A stretch of DNA of 64,000 nucleotides from Harmothoe impar (GCA_947462335.1 OX381716.1:1242845-1306844), one strand, 5' to 3'. Shown: positions 18,338 to 30,216, numbered from the stretch's first letter. Numbers and translations: made by a program. Notes: generated by a model not told the origin, from the letters alone.

Positions 18338-18489
18338 TGGCCCCTAAAGAGGGGCCAACCAACTGACGCTGTCAGTTGGTTATATGCTGCACAACATGGG
18401 CGTAATTAATTACGCCTGGTGTTAAGCAGCATGGATCACTGTGGTTTGACAGACTGACCTCAAAGGGCCCCCGTTGGATAGGGGCCCTT
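18338..18489 (+). ncRNA. Cluster of four strong hairpins (possible structured RNA or cis element)
   Basis: Four stem-loops lie in 152 bp. They are TGGCCCCT/AGGGGCCA (18338-18357, 8-bp stem); AACCAACTGAC/GTCAGTTGGTT (18357-18381, perfect 11-bp stem, 3-nt loop); ATGCTGC/GCAGCAT enclosing GGCGTAATT/AATTACGCC (18384-18432); and AAGGGCCCC/GGGGCCCTT (18463-18489). The packing suggests a structured transcript, packaging signal or replication element. No known RNA family is recognised. Confidence 0.45.
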
Positions 18490-19330
18490 GTGGCACAACG
18501 AGTCAAAACGAGTTGATCAGTTTTTCAGATTACCGACTCGGCGAGAGTTTCTGACTATCTATCTTTTATAAAGCCTTAGATATGGTGTGGTATTTTTCAT
18601 CTCGCTATAGTTTAGTTGGTATTTAAAGAAACTGCCTCATTTCTATCAGAAATACACAATATCGAATTGTTTTTTATATTTTAATATATTTAGAAGCGCA
18701 CTTTGTTGCCTATATAGCTCATTATGCGTTGAAGTGTTCGCGAGCATCGTAGGAATGTACAAAACCCCTATTGTGGCGCCATCTGACGAAAGAGCGGGGA
18801 ACTATACGTGACCTGAACCCCTCCCTCAGCGCGTTCGTTATTCGCATCTTTGACAGCGACTAAGAGACGCTCAAACTGTCTCTTATTTAGTTTGAACTTA
18901 TCACAAATTTGTAGATTGACTTCTGACTTTTTTTTCTTTTTTAGTTAGAATAAAAAACAAGTGACGCCGACACAGACCTGCGCATTAACGCGCTCCACAG
19001 TCTTCAGAGGGTTAAGTAGATAGTATAGTACAGTAGATTCTACTGGGTACTTACACTAACAGTGCTACATATACATACCTGAGTCATAAGTGGGGGGTTT
19101 TTGTTGTTTTTTTAGGGAAAAAAAAAGTGATCTACTCACCCAAACCGCTATTAGTAGGTAACCTGTATAACCCATACCGCAAACATCTGCCTCGTGACTG
19201 ATAGTGTACCGGTGGTGAAGTGCTGTTGCAAGAACAATTGAGGCTCTTTATATAGCTGAGAGAGCGAATGGCCTAATCTTGTTTTCACCTTGAGCCCCAC
19301 CCTATTCCAGAGAGGGTATCAAAAATCACA
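18490..19330. other. Gene-free stretch of the second Polinton
   Basis: A/T-rich DNA with TATA-like words (TTTATAAAG near 18566) and scattered CpG. No ORF of credible length on either strand. Confidence 0.4.
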
Positions 19331-19332
19331 TG

Positions 19333-19870
19333 TACACGTATATGGGCTTATAGCTGGTGAATAGATAAGGCGGGGCAACTGTGTATACTAAGACTACAGG
19401 GGGCGTTTTAACGACAGGTGTGACGCGCCAGCCCGTGGACGGAGCTTTTGTTTTCACCTAGAGAGGGGATCGAGAGTGTATACAAAGCCTACAGGGGGTG
19501 ATTAACGACAGGTGTGACGCGCCAGCCGGTGGCCGGATCACCGCATCTTCTAAGCTTTTGTTTTCACCTAGAGAGGGGATCGAGAGTGTATTAAAAAAAA
19601 AAACCTACAGGGGGTGTTTAACGCGGCCGGCTGCCTACATGCTATGATCTAAGCCTGTTTTCAGCTAGAGAGGGACCTAAATCACCTAAACCCTTTCCAC
19701 CCTTAAATCGATCTGATAATTACCATAAAGAGGAGTAATGCGCGTTACATGTATATGGGCTTATAGCTGGGTAAGAGATTAAGATGCTAGTCAACTGTGT
19801 ATGCAAAAAACACAAAAAAAAAACCACAGGGGGTGTCTAAAGTAGATTGTCATGCGCCAGCGGGCGGATG
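19333..19870. repeat. Nested tandem repeats of about 110 bp
   Basis: The word series CTACAGGGGGTG, GACAGGTGTGACGCGCCAGC, CTTTTGTTTTCACC, TAGAGAGGGGATCGAGAGTG repeats at about 19403, 19490 and 19607 (the last copy degraded). A larger block starting ATATGGGCTTATAGCTGG recurs at about 19350 and 19753. Non-coding. Confidence 0.75.
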
Positions 19871-20186
19871 GAAGTCTGCCACTCTAGCTGTGACTACAAG
19901 CGCGTGCGTGTGGTAGACAGCTTGAATCAAACACAAGTTAAGCTCCTTATAGCTTCCTACTGACTGCGGATTCGAGTGCTTGAAAGATGGTCTTTTGTTT
20001 TTTTCATCTATTTCCTCGGGGAGTCGAACAGGATTAAAGATGTAACGAACCCGCACCTACACAGGTAGACAGCTGGTCGCCTTCCTAGTGAGAGTTTTCC
20101 TCTTGAGTTAAGAAGCTTATCTCGGAGCCTAGTACATAAGCGAGAGTGAAACATGGGTCCCACACACTTCTTCTATCACCTTCAGC

Positions 20187-21375
20187 ATGGCGTCATCAGG
20201 AATCACTCTACGTTCTACCGAATGTGAGCAATCCCAACACTACTACAGAGCCGCGACAACACCACACGAGGAGACGTCCATGGTTACTGATGAGTTAACA
20301 AGTAGCAACGTGGAGGTTGGTTTTTATCAAGATTCGTACGGGTGGCTGGAAAGTGTGAGGGCTACTTCTGCAGCTATTGCTGCTGCTCGTGCAAAACGTG
20401 AAGCTCGTATCGCTGTTCGTGCTACACATGCTGCATACGAAGTTGCCAATGCTGCTAACAACGCTGCTGTTACTCTCGCCCTGCTGCTCGTGCTGCTAAT
20501 GTTCTTGCTACTGTTTCCGCTCTTGCTACCGATGCTGCTGCTACTGATGCTGCAGCGTCTGCTAAAAGTGCTGTGTTGCGGCTGCTGCTAGGGCTAATGC
20601 TATTAATGCTTGTACAGCTGCTAAAAAAATAGCCTGTTTTGCTTATGCTAGTCGCAGTGTCGCTGTTACGGCTATGGCTGATGCACATGATGCTAAGTTA
20701 CGGGCTGTTGCTTTTGCTGAAGATGCTGTTGATGCTGAAGATGTTGCTGCTGCTGCTGCTACTGCTGCTGAAGATGCTACTGCTGCTGCCGCTGCTGCTG
20801 CTGAAGATGCTGCTGCTGCTGCGGCTGCTGCTCTAGACACCTATGACGCTGCTGCTACTGCGGCTGCTGCTCTAGACACCTATGACGCTGCTACTGCTGA
20901 AGATGCTGCTGCCGCTGCTGCTACTGCTGCTGCTGAAGATGCTGCTGCCACTGCTCTAGACACCTATGACGCAGCTGCTGCTGCTTTTGCTGAAGATGCT
21001 GTTGATGCTGCTACTGCTGCTGAAGATGCTACTGCTGCTGCCGCTGCTGCTGCTGAAGATGCTGCTGCTGCTGCGGCTGCTGCTCTAGACACCTATGACG
21101 CTGCTGCTACTGCGGCTGCTGCTCTAGACACCTATGACGCTGCTGCTGCTGCTGAAGATGCTGCTGCTGCTGCTGCACTAGTCATCTATGACGTGGCTGC
21201 TGCTCTAGACACCTATGACGTGGCTGCTGCTGCTGCTGCTGCTGAAGATGCTGCTGCTGCTGCTGCACTAGTCATCTATGACGTGGCTGCTGCTCTAGAC
21301 ACCTATGACGTGGCTGCTGCTGCTGCTGCTGCTGAAGATGCTGCTGCTGCTGCTGCTCTAGACACCTATGACTAA
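20187..21375 (+). pseudogene. Alanine-rich GCT-repeat protein gene with two apparent frameshifts
   Basis: ATG 20187 starts a non-repetitive N-terminus (MASSGITLRSTECEQSQHYY, then a region ending GFYQDSYGWLESVRATS) that passes into an Ala-rich helical domain. The Ala-coding frame changes near 20485 and again near 20575, then stays open to the TAA at 21375. Joined conceptually it spans about 395 codons; I leave the join unresolved. The last 230 codons are GCT/GAA/GAT repeats giving poly-Ala blocks punctuated by ED and by LDTYD or VIYD. The repeats explain both the slippage and an equally open minus strand, but the non-repetitive start argues for a real gene. Long Ala-rich helices suggest a fibre-like or low-complexity protein; function unknown. 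Confidence 0.5.
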
Positions 21376-21612
21376 AACTTAGTAGGAGTTATTTTACAAA
21401 CACTACTGCTACCTATGACTAAACTTAGTAGGTGTTATTTACAAACAAGAGAGCCACGTGGTGTTGTTTACAAACAAAGAGAGCCACGTGGTGTTGTTTA
21501 CAAACAAAGATAGCCACGTGATGTTGTTGTGGCCTATCATGCCAATGAAGGGGACACGTGATCAAGGGGGCGCGGCCTATTATGCAAATGAGGGGGTCAC
21601 GTGACCAAATGG
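21376..21612 (+). promoter_or_regulatory. Subterminal forkhead-motif array and extra repeat unit
   Basis: Three copies of GTTTACAAACAA-type palindromes (one shortened, near 21435; 21464-21477; 21494-21507) alternate with GAGAGCCACGTG (E-box). This is the same array as at 3484-3560 in the first element, which shows the two elements share right-end architecture. The remainder (21521-21612) is an extra copy of the terminal-repeat module. Confidence 0.7.
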
Positions 21613-21920
21613 CGACCTCTGATTGGCTGGTGATCAAGAGGGCGTGGCCTATTATGCAAATGAGAGGGTCACGTGATCAAGAGGGCGTGGCCTATTATGC
21701 AAATGAGGGGTCACGTGACCAAATAGTGGCCTCTGATTGGCTGGTGATCAAGGGGGCGTGGCCTATTACGTAATTATGCAAATGAGGGGGCGTGGCCTAT
21801 TACGTAATTATGCAAATGAGGGGGTCACGTGACCAAATGGAGGCCTCTGATTGGCTGCAGGTCGATTGAGTAATAAACAGTACTTAACTATAGTCCCGTT
21901 CCGATACATACAATACTACT
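21613..21920 (-). repeat. Right terminal inverted repeat with transcription-factor motif array
   Basis: Reverse-complement partner of 13015-13320. On + it shows octamers ATGCAAAT at 21654, 21697, 21776 and 21810 (another at 21582 just inside), ATTACGTAAT at 21765 and 21799, GGGGGCGTGGCC boxes, GTCACGTGAC and CTGATTGGCTG. AATAAA in GAGTAATAAACAG reads outward about 50 bp from the tip. Confidence 0.9.
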
Positions 21921-21926
21921 CACTTA
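21921..21926. repeat. Target-site duplication, right copy
   Basis: CACTTA directly after the terminal ...CAATACTACT, matching 13009-13014. Confidence 0.9.
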
Positions 21927-23128
21927 TGTTAAATGATAAAAGCACTAATGCAATGCTGGCCAGTAACTCACCCTTACTGCTCTGCTCCTCACACTCTCAT
22001 TGAAATACCAATGCTACTATTAAAGGGTTACCACAGGAATCCACCTGTAGTGGCCAACCCATCCTGCTATACTTTTACACCCCACCCCTTCTGTCTAAAG
22101 CCTCCTATCATTCTGAATACCCCAACCCTCCTCCTACACCACATGTACCAGGCAAAGTAATCCCATTTCAGGAGCATGCTCGATGGATGAGCAAAAAATG
22201 TGACATGTCGCCCTGCAGCTACATAGTTACGTGCTACATGCTACTGCCGGTTATATTCGAAAGTGTATCTTGCAGCGCTAGAGTTTTCGGTCGCAGAAAA
22301 GACACCTCGGAAGGTTCTTAGAATTTCTGGATGCAAAAGAGAGGTTTTATTTTCGGTTCCTGTACATTCAATCTAAAGCGGTTCTGTTCAGTCGGAGACC
22401 CTGGCAGGTCTGCCTTCTACCTTGGCCACTCGGCCTCATATATCCATCCCCATCCTGATCATAGCGCCTTTTCACTACTACTTGCGCCCTCTATATATAG
22501 GCCGAGAACTATTACTACAGGCTGCTTACATAACAATGATTTGAATGGGATTCGAGTCCCCTACACAGCTATAGAAGCAGCCAATAGAGGGTGTGTTTCA
22601 ATAACTTGGTATTATGACACTATAAGGTTACTTCTTGGCGCTAGTTGAGATACCTGTATTACCAATGCAATATCACCAAAGTACACACCATGTTGCCTCC
22701 TGTTACTCTGTGCAATATAACAAGTCCTGCTGAAGTCTGAATCTAACCTTTGAGTGCCAGTCTGAGCAACCATTGGATTCTTCATCATTAGATTCCTCAT
22801 TATTTATTAATTCTGATACTAAATGAGCCTTTTCACGTCCTCCTTGTCTGGTTCTTTTTCTGCAAACAATACCTTGGGTCTGATTGATAATTCTGTACAG
22901 AGTGCTCAGCTTTCTGTGAGGCATGAATTAGATGGCCAATTCTCTCCCAGCATCATCACATGCTCCACTCACATTGACAATGCACTTAGCACTCTGTTAT
23001 AATGAGACTCAACTGGAAAGGCAGCAGAGACAACGGCCAATCACCTGGGCACTGGGATCAGGTTATGGCCACTTGCCTTATTTCGATGGCAGCTTCAGCT
23101 GTTTAGAGTCCTGCAGTCACACATAAGC
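21927..23128. other. Host DNA, no gene seen
   Basis: 22190-22640 is richer in CpG than its surroundings and has a TATATATAG box near 22491, so a host promoter or an old transposon fragment is possible. No ORF with protein-like features. Confidence 0.4.
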
Positions 23129-23345
23129 GCCTCTAGTGGACCCTACAGCAGGGGAGGCTCAGTGCTACCTTAGGGCTTGCTGCCTCTAGTGGACCCTACA
23201 GCAGGGAAGGCTAAGTGCTACCTTAGGGCTTGCTGCCTCTAGTGGACCCTACAGCAGGGGAGGCTCAGTGCTACCTTAGGGCTTGCTGCCTCTAGTGGAC
23301 CCTACAGCAGGGAAGGCTCAGTGCTACCTCAGGGCTTGCTGCCTC
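23129..23345. repeat. Tandem array, 53-bp unit, four copies
   Basis: Units start at 23129, 23182, 23235 and 23288 with GCCTCTAGTGGACCCTACAG. Few differences between copies; a partial fifth starts at 23341. Confidence 0.9.
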
Positions 23346-24939
23346 TAAGGCCTCTCCCTGCTAACTCAGCTTATGTCCAACAAGAAGTAAATAGACCCTG
23401 CTAGATAAAATATAGCCTCCCACAAATCGCCCATTGTGACAAATCATGTTTTATTTTGTCTGGGATGGCGTGCACAAACCTTTCTGAACATGTAAGATAA
23501 AACCGACATTCCTGAAAGAACTAATTGTATTTAAGCCACCATTGATTCTGGTTGTATCATTCTCTTTTTTATCGCTTCTATTGATTGCCTCACTCTTACA
23601 GCAGATTGTTTGCTTCTGAGCTAGCCAAGGCATGACTGTAGGACTGGGACATGCTTGGAGACTATTCAACGTGACAGGATTGCATGTGATACTGTTTTTA
23701 CCCAGAATGCTGCTAGGTGTGGCATATTACACTCTCCAAGCAGATGGTTGCTTTTTAAGTCATGCAAGCTATTGTCAGTTTTCTAGTTGGACTAAGAAAG
23801 GCAGTTATGTGAAGGTGTATAATCAACCCCTGATATATATTATGAAATCAAGGGCAATAGAGTGATGTATTTGGCATATACAAGGGGAAAGACAATCTGT
23901 CCATGACCGACTGCAAAGCTGTCCCTCCCTTGTGCAGCATTGTCTGACACCCTTTGAAATACCTGGTTCTGAGAATATAGAACTTTGAACTGGAAGTCCA
24001 GCCTTCTCTGACTAACAGGAGCCGGTGCATACAGCCATGTATGCACCAGACCTTGCATCTGAACCTTCATCCATGTCATGCATCCAGCGTGGTTTGTTGA
24101 GGGTTGTTTCTACAACAATAAGATCACTGTAGGTTAGTCCAAACATTTTACAGCCACGGATACTGATTCTCATATTTCAGAGTTTAAAACACTGCAGCCT
24201 CACATGCCCCTTACCCTCTACATGGTTGTTACCCAGGTTACTGTGTTGGATGCTGCACCATGAAGGTTACTGGTGCAGGGTAACATGAAGGTTACCGCAC
24301 TGTGCTGGGTACCATGGGTGATCGGCCGGCTTTATTTCCGGTCCCAGAAATGGTGGCTGCCACTGAAAGTTGGTGGAAGCAGAAATCACACCGAGTGGGT
24401 ACTGTGCAGGGCATAAATCTCATGGTTTTTAAAGGGGTGTGCAGGGTTGGTAAACTGGGAGGGGAATAAGAATCCAATGCCAGTATCAAGGGTTGTTCCA
24501 TGCAGACCTATCTACATGTTTAAAATGCAACTCTTTGTGAGCAACTGACAATGGTGATAGACCCTTTAACAACATAGCTCCATAACGCATCAGTGTGGTC
24601 TTCAAAACAAAGTATACCTTTTGTTAAGAATAATAACTTTTTCTCTCCCAGAAACCAATTGAATTGTAAATACCCAGTCCGAATAAGCCAAGATATACTC
24701 ACCAAATTTCGATACAAACCCCCCCTATGTGGACCTCAAAGTTCAGTACCAATTCAATATTATTCACACTTAATAAGTTTCCTCATTGCATTTCCTAATC
24801 TCATTAAGTCAATCAGTATCAATATCACCTCAGGATTCCTTAATGTGATAAACTATAGTGCACTTTATTGCCCAAGTTTGTCCTTTTGATGTTTTATAAC
24901 CCTTGAACGACATAATATATGTCAGTGAGGAGATCATCA
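23346..24939. other. Host DNA, no gene seen
   Basis: Unique-looking A/T-rich sequence; small ORFs without features. Confidence 0.5.
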
Positions 24940-25127
24940 GCACTGCATCATGCTGAGTGTCCAGGAGTGTATCAGCCCTGTAGGCAGCGCTGCATCATGC
25001 TGAGTGTCCAGGAGTGTATCAGCCCTGTAGGCAGCACTACATCATGCTGACTGTCCAGGAGTGTATCAGCCCTGTAGGCAGCACTACATCATGCTGACTG
25101 TCCAGGAGTGTATCAGCCCTGTAGGGT
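24940..25127. repeat. Tandem array, 47-bp unit, four copies
   Basis: Units start at 24940, 24987, 25034 and 25081 (GCACTGCATCATGCTGAGTG). Non-coding. Confidence 0.9.
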
Positions 25128-26880
25128 TAGCATTACTGAATGCAGCACTGGTAAGTAACTCCTGAGGGCTACTTTCATGATGAAGGGTACAGTACATTAA
25201 AGCTCTAGGTGGCCCTTTAAGGTTTAACTCAGTGAGACTGAGTGTGGCTCCCCCTGATCGCTGCCACCTAAAGTCCCTTAATGAGCAGAGAGTTCATTTG
25301 ATTGGTGGAGAGACTGATCTTAATGAGGTTTTTATTTGATTAGGGGTTCCTTAATTACCTGTCTGCTGTTACCCATGCCCAAGGCAGGGCTGTAGGGGCC
25401 GGGGGCCCTAGAACTGATGTAATACAGACTTCTTCAACACCCCTTCCTCCCTCACTTTCAATCTGTACCTTTCTAGTTCTACATCCGTTTTCGACACTCT
25501 CTGCACCCCAACTTCCCGTTATTTCTCGCTCCCATCATACATCTGTCCCCCGTTCCTCCCCCCTTAACTACCTCTGCCCCCTTTTCTTAACTCTGTCCGT
25601 CCATCCCGATATGACCATCTATATGTTTCACTTAATTAAGCTATGCTCCCATTCATCCGTAGCTTGAACAAAAGTCCATCCCTTTTTTCGATTTCCATCT
25701 TTCACCAGTCCAAACTCGACCCCAGCTTCCATTACTCACCACAATCACTGTTATCATGATGTGCTCATGCATCATTGCAGCAAAAGGACATACAGAACTA
25801 AAGTGCTATATTGACCTTAGGGTTAGAAAAAGACGTTTTTAGCGTTTATCTCCTTTGTTACTGAAGTAATAACTTTGCATGTCCTCCCCTCTTAGCCTCC
25901 ACTGCAGAACAGCGAGCAGAACTAGAAGGGAGCTGACTGTAGGATAGCTCTATTAACTTTTGTTAATTTGCAATTTGCTCAGGAACATCAACCTCATCTA
26001 ATGAGAGAATATACAGTATTGTCAATATCATTGGATATAACACACACCTGCAGTAGCAGCTAGCAGTGCCCTACTTTGATAACAATATTGCTCTTTGGGT
26101 TGAAGATATTTGACACTTTCTCACTCCCCGTGTAGCAGAAACTCCATAAGGCAGTCATGTCTCATGGATAGGACCAACTGCTAAGAGGATAGATGCTTTG
26201 CAATGTGTAAATTTGAAGCAATAACCAGCTGGCTTTAGCAGGCTGTGCATCGGTGCATTAACCGATCCCTTATTGGGAAGGTACAATGCTAAAACTTACA
26301 ATACTGCCCTACAAGTGCTAAAGAAGAAGAAGACACCTTGACCAGCCACAGATTGTAAAAGAAATGCATATAGAATAAAGGATACATCTGCACAGTAGTA
26401 GTGGGCAGAGGACAGTGACATTTTCCCAAATTTCATTGCATATCTAATGTGTCTGCTACAGGTAGTAAGCTAAAGTGTAGGTAGTGGTACAGTAGGCAGG
26501 AAGGAATATGGTTTGTATGTCAGTGTAGACTGATTCATTAATGACTTTGTTACCTTAGATTTGCCTGTACAGTCTCATTGAGGTGGACCGCACAATTTCA
26601 GCACACATAGTCAGCCAAATAGTCCCCTTCAATAAAGCTAATCCCCCTTGATCTTGAGCCAATGTGTGTGCTGATCATCCCCTGTCCCTTCCCACCATGA
26701 TGAGGTATACCGGGTGCTACACTACATGCAGAGTTATACATCACCCCAACCTTGTTGTTGCACTTTGACTCATTCATGTGTTCTTCTGCAAAGGTCATCC
26801 ACCATGTACTAATAGCATAACCTGCTAGATTACCCGCCCTGTTCTAATATCTCAAAGACACTTACATACTCGTAGCCATT
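25128..26880. other. Host DNA, no gene seen
   Basis: C/T-rich tract at about 25425-25600. No supported ORF or RNA. Confidence 0.5.
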
Positions 26881-27042
26881 CAATGGCTGCAAAGTGCTTT
26901 ACTGTGCTTTGTACTTTGTCAGCATATTGCATGGATATAGCTCTGGTGAGTCTACTCGTCAGGCTTGTATTCATGTCCAGTGTATCAACCCTATGTGGTT
27001 GACATGATGTTTGAATACCACCCTAACAAGTTATTCTCCAGG

Positions 27043-27287
27043 GCTGCATTCATGCATCATAACTAGTGTATTCATGCATCGTGACTAGTGCATTCATGCA
27101 TCGTGACTAGTGCATTCATGCATTATGACTAGTGCATTCATGCATTGTGACTAGTGCATTCATGCATCATGACTAGTGCATTCATGCATCATGACTAGTG
27201 CATTCATGCATCGTGACTAGTGCATTCATGCATCATGACTAGTGCATTCATGCATCATGACTAGTGCATTTATGCATCATGACTATG
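27043..27287. repeat. Tandem array, 22-bp unit, about eleven copies
   Basis: The unit is GCATTCATGCATCATGACTAGT with small changes. It is absent from the second copy of the segmental duplication, so it expanded after duplication. Confidence 0.9.
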
Positions 27288-27334
27288 AGCCCCTTACAGG
27301 GTTAACCAGGGCTTCATCAAAATAGTATCTCCTT

Positions 27335-27484
27335 CCCAGTGAACCAAAAAAAAGTTATACAACATTTTATAACATTATGTAACATTAAATAATGTTTCCT
27401 TAAGGCTCCTTAATGTGGCATAACGTTATATGAACTTTTATAATATTATTTTGACCTAAAATTAAGTTTTTTTGGTTAGCTGGG
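27335..27484. mobile_element. MITE-like foldback of about 150 bp, AACGTTAT family
   Basis: Ends CCCAGTGAACC and GGTTAGCTGGG are roughly inverted; the body is rich in TATAACATTATG words. A diverged copy in the opposite orientation lies at 28824-28971. Confidence 0.55.
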
Positions 27485-28823
27485 TTTGTCCTCTTTTGCC
27501 CTGTACCAACTCACCGGTACATGGGGGCAGGGAAGATTTCCCCAAGGCAGAGATGCCACCTCTGGTTAGTACTAGCACACAGATGCTATAGCTACCAGCG
27601 TATGGGCCCCTAGATGGGCGGGACGCACTGGTCCATGTGAGAGACACACTTTATTACAATATACATGCATATATGTGCCTGTCTTTTATGCACTGGTCCA
27701 TGTGAGGAACCTGCTTTTTCACAATATACATGTATAATGTATTTTATGAAGGGATGATTAAAGGGTCAATATCACCACTGACACTTAACCACATAGACAA
27801 CTAAAACAGTGCTAAAATTGTGAATGGGATACGCTCTGTGATTATGCCACTTTAAACCTATGGCAGCATGATAACTTGTGAGGCTGAACTCTTACTTCCT
27901 ACCAACCCTACATTGTATGAATATGAATGTAGGAATTAGTACACTTAGCTTTTGTATCCATGAAGTGCAGCTGTGATGTCCTGTTAAGTTATGAACAAAT
28001 GACAATATTGAATTCAAGTGAAATGGCTTTTAGCCTATGACAGCTAATGCATTTATTTCATGAATGGAAATCTAGGTATTGACTTGTATAAGTAGATGGT
28101 GAGTCAGAGTAGGGCAGGCACAGAAAGCGGGACAGTGCATGGTGCAGATCTCACACCGATCTCAAGAGTCCGACCCAGGGTCCTCTGTCACTTAAAACCC
28201 TCAAACCAGCTTTTCCTTTGTTAGTCCCAACACAAAGTTCCATTTTTAAACCAAAATGTCTATACATCCATGCAAACTGTAACTGTATACGGTCCTCAGC
28301 ATTGCTGCAGTTTCTCAGGTGTCCTCCGAGTGTTTCAATTTCCAGCAATGGCCAAAGGCTCTCTTATGGGTAAGACATGTCCTAACCACTTCTGTATCTT
28401 TCATCTTCTGAAAATGTACCAGCCCAGTAATCAATGGCTGAACCCATTTCAATTCATGAAGTGAATTAGGCTAAAGTGCTTCCAGGCCCTGTTCAGTAGT
28501 CATTAGTTGTTTTATCATTGTTTTAAATTTACAGTTACAATGCTGTTTAAAAGAGGTTGATTTTTTTCTTTCTTGTCAAATTTGGATCAAAGCAATGTGA
28601 GTCTTTTTATCATGGAAAACATGTCCTATTAATGGGTGCTTGAAGAATTCTGTAGTGAGCAATGGCAACACCTGTCCTGTCAAGTTTAATTTCCTCTCTG
28701 TATAGATGAAGCACAGCAGTGTTTGAGTCTAGACTATGCATCTGCTAGGAAGTTCAGCACTACAGCACTTGCCTGGAGCACTCTTTAATTGTTACACCCA
28801 CCCACCACAGACAACACCCCTAA

Positions 28824-28971
28824 CCCAGCTAACAGAAAAACGTTATGTTACGTCAAAATAACGTTTTGAACTTTACATAACATTATGTCATACTAAATAG
28901 CTTTAGGAAGAAGGTTGACATACAACGTTATATAACGTTATAAAATGGTGTATAACGTTATTTGTTTACTG
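28824..28971. mobile_element. Second copy of the AACGTTAT-family MITE
   Basis: Starts CCCAGCTAACAG and contains repeated AACGTTATATAACGTTAT palindromes. The matching place in the second duplication copy (about 57560-57620) has an (AC)n tract instead. Confidence 0.5.
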
Positions 28972-30216
28972 AAAAACCCCTATGGCAATATCAGGCACCC
29001 CTACTGAAAGATGCTACAATGGTTACCATGGCAACAAGAGGGCAACCACTGCCTCTTTTCTATCAACAAAGTGGTGGTCATGGAATCAAGTGACTCCTTT
29101 TATGGTGTCTGCTTTTATCTTTGATGTTGGTGGGATAACTTAACTGAGATGTTTAGTGTATGAGTACAAAGAGTGAAGGTGCATGCCAACAAGTGTTGTG
29201 CTGGGAGAGTGGAGCTCCATCTTCATGTTGTCTGTCCGGGTTGATGTTTCATAATGTGCGCCTCCATGCAGGAAACTGACAGCTGACAATGGTAAAGTGA
29301 CACTTTATTTACACACTGTCACTTGCTGCTGTCCCCATAAAGTCATACCAATTACTTTCTGATCATGAGTGACAGTATGATTAATTTTGCAACGCTGAAT
29401 GTTTTCCGCGGAGTGAAGAAGCAAAGAAAATCAAATACCTTAATTTCCTGTTTAAAAGCAGTGTTTGCACATAAATTACACATTGGAGAAGCTCACTCTC
29501 ATAAGTACAGGTGCTGTCTGAGTGCATGGGGTAATTAGTATACTTCAAATTCATGAATGCAGTTGCTTTTTAACAGCCAATTACATGGTTCGGTAGGGAA
29601 TTCCTACAGAAATGGCTGTTGTGCTAACCTAGTGAGCAGTGTATGGCAGCAGTAGGGCTTGCTGCATGCACTATACCACCCATACTGCCCCGCTGTGTAC
29701 CCCACCCTGTACCCCAGTTTCAATTAGACACCAGGAGGAAAATTTTGTAAAGCAGGGCTACATTATTAAACTGCCTTTGGTTGGTGAGACCCTCCTGGGA
29801 CTTGTCTGAATACGGCTTGCATGTTTAAGCAGAAGACGAGGCGGGGTCCCCTGAAGTACCTGGGTCTCTGAACTGACCCTGATTGGCCCTCAATACCTAC
29901 CATCAGAGCCAGAGTGAGTCTCACTGGGCCAAGCAACACGCGAACATATTGTTATTGCTCATAAAGCCAAGATGGGGGCAATGAGCCTGCTGGCGCCATC
30001 TAGCGGGTAATCCAAGCCTATGGTGGGGAGATGGGAGGATCCTCATGGAAGTTGTTTTTGGGGGGATCTAAGAGATGTGGGAGTGTGCAGTGTGGGTTAG
30101 GGGTCTGATGTATGGCAGAAGGAGAGACATGGGCAGGAGGAAGATGACATATCTCCAGTAAGGAGCTACCTTGTGTCAAAGGAAAGATGATCATAAACTA
30201 GCAATCTACATGCACA

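Larger units (their letters stand above)
13015..21920. mobile_element. Complete second Polinton-type element, satellite-like (no core genes seen)
   Basis: An 8906-bp element bounded by inverted repeats of about 306 bp (13015-13320 and 21613-21920). It is flanked by a perfect 6-bp duplication, CACTTA, at 13009-13014 and 21921-21926. A 6-bp target duplication is the hallmark of Polinton integrase. The terminal 90 bp and the forkhead-motif array are shared with the capsid-bearing element at 1-3873. No capsid, protease, ATPase, integrase or polymerase is recognisable; instead there are short unrecognised ORFs, a GCT-repeat Ala-rich gene, hairpins and tandem repeats. Interpretation (inference): a non-autonomous element mobilised, and perhaps packaged, by a related Polinton. 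Confidence 0.85.

Noticed and set aside
19850..20056. Minus-strand 68-codon ORF starting MRVRYIFNPV
   Set aside because: Looks moderately protein-like but has no start context, neighbour or repeat support; not enough to call.
20643..20840. Minus-strand poly-Ala and plus-strand poly-Leu ORFs in the GCT repeat
   Set aside because: These are alternative readings of the trinucleotide repeat; only the frame linked to the non-repetitive N-terminus is supported.
22540..22575. GGGATTCGAGTCCC, resembling a tRNA T-arm/B box
   Set aside because: No A box at the right distance, no acceptor stem and imperfect T-stem pairing; probably chance.
23129..23345. CRISPR-like array
   Set aside because: These (and the 22, 34, 47 and 80-bp arrays) are head-to-tail satellites without unique spacers, in eukaryotic DNA.
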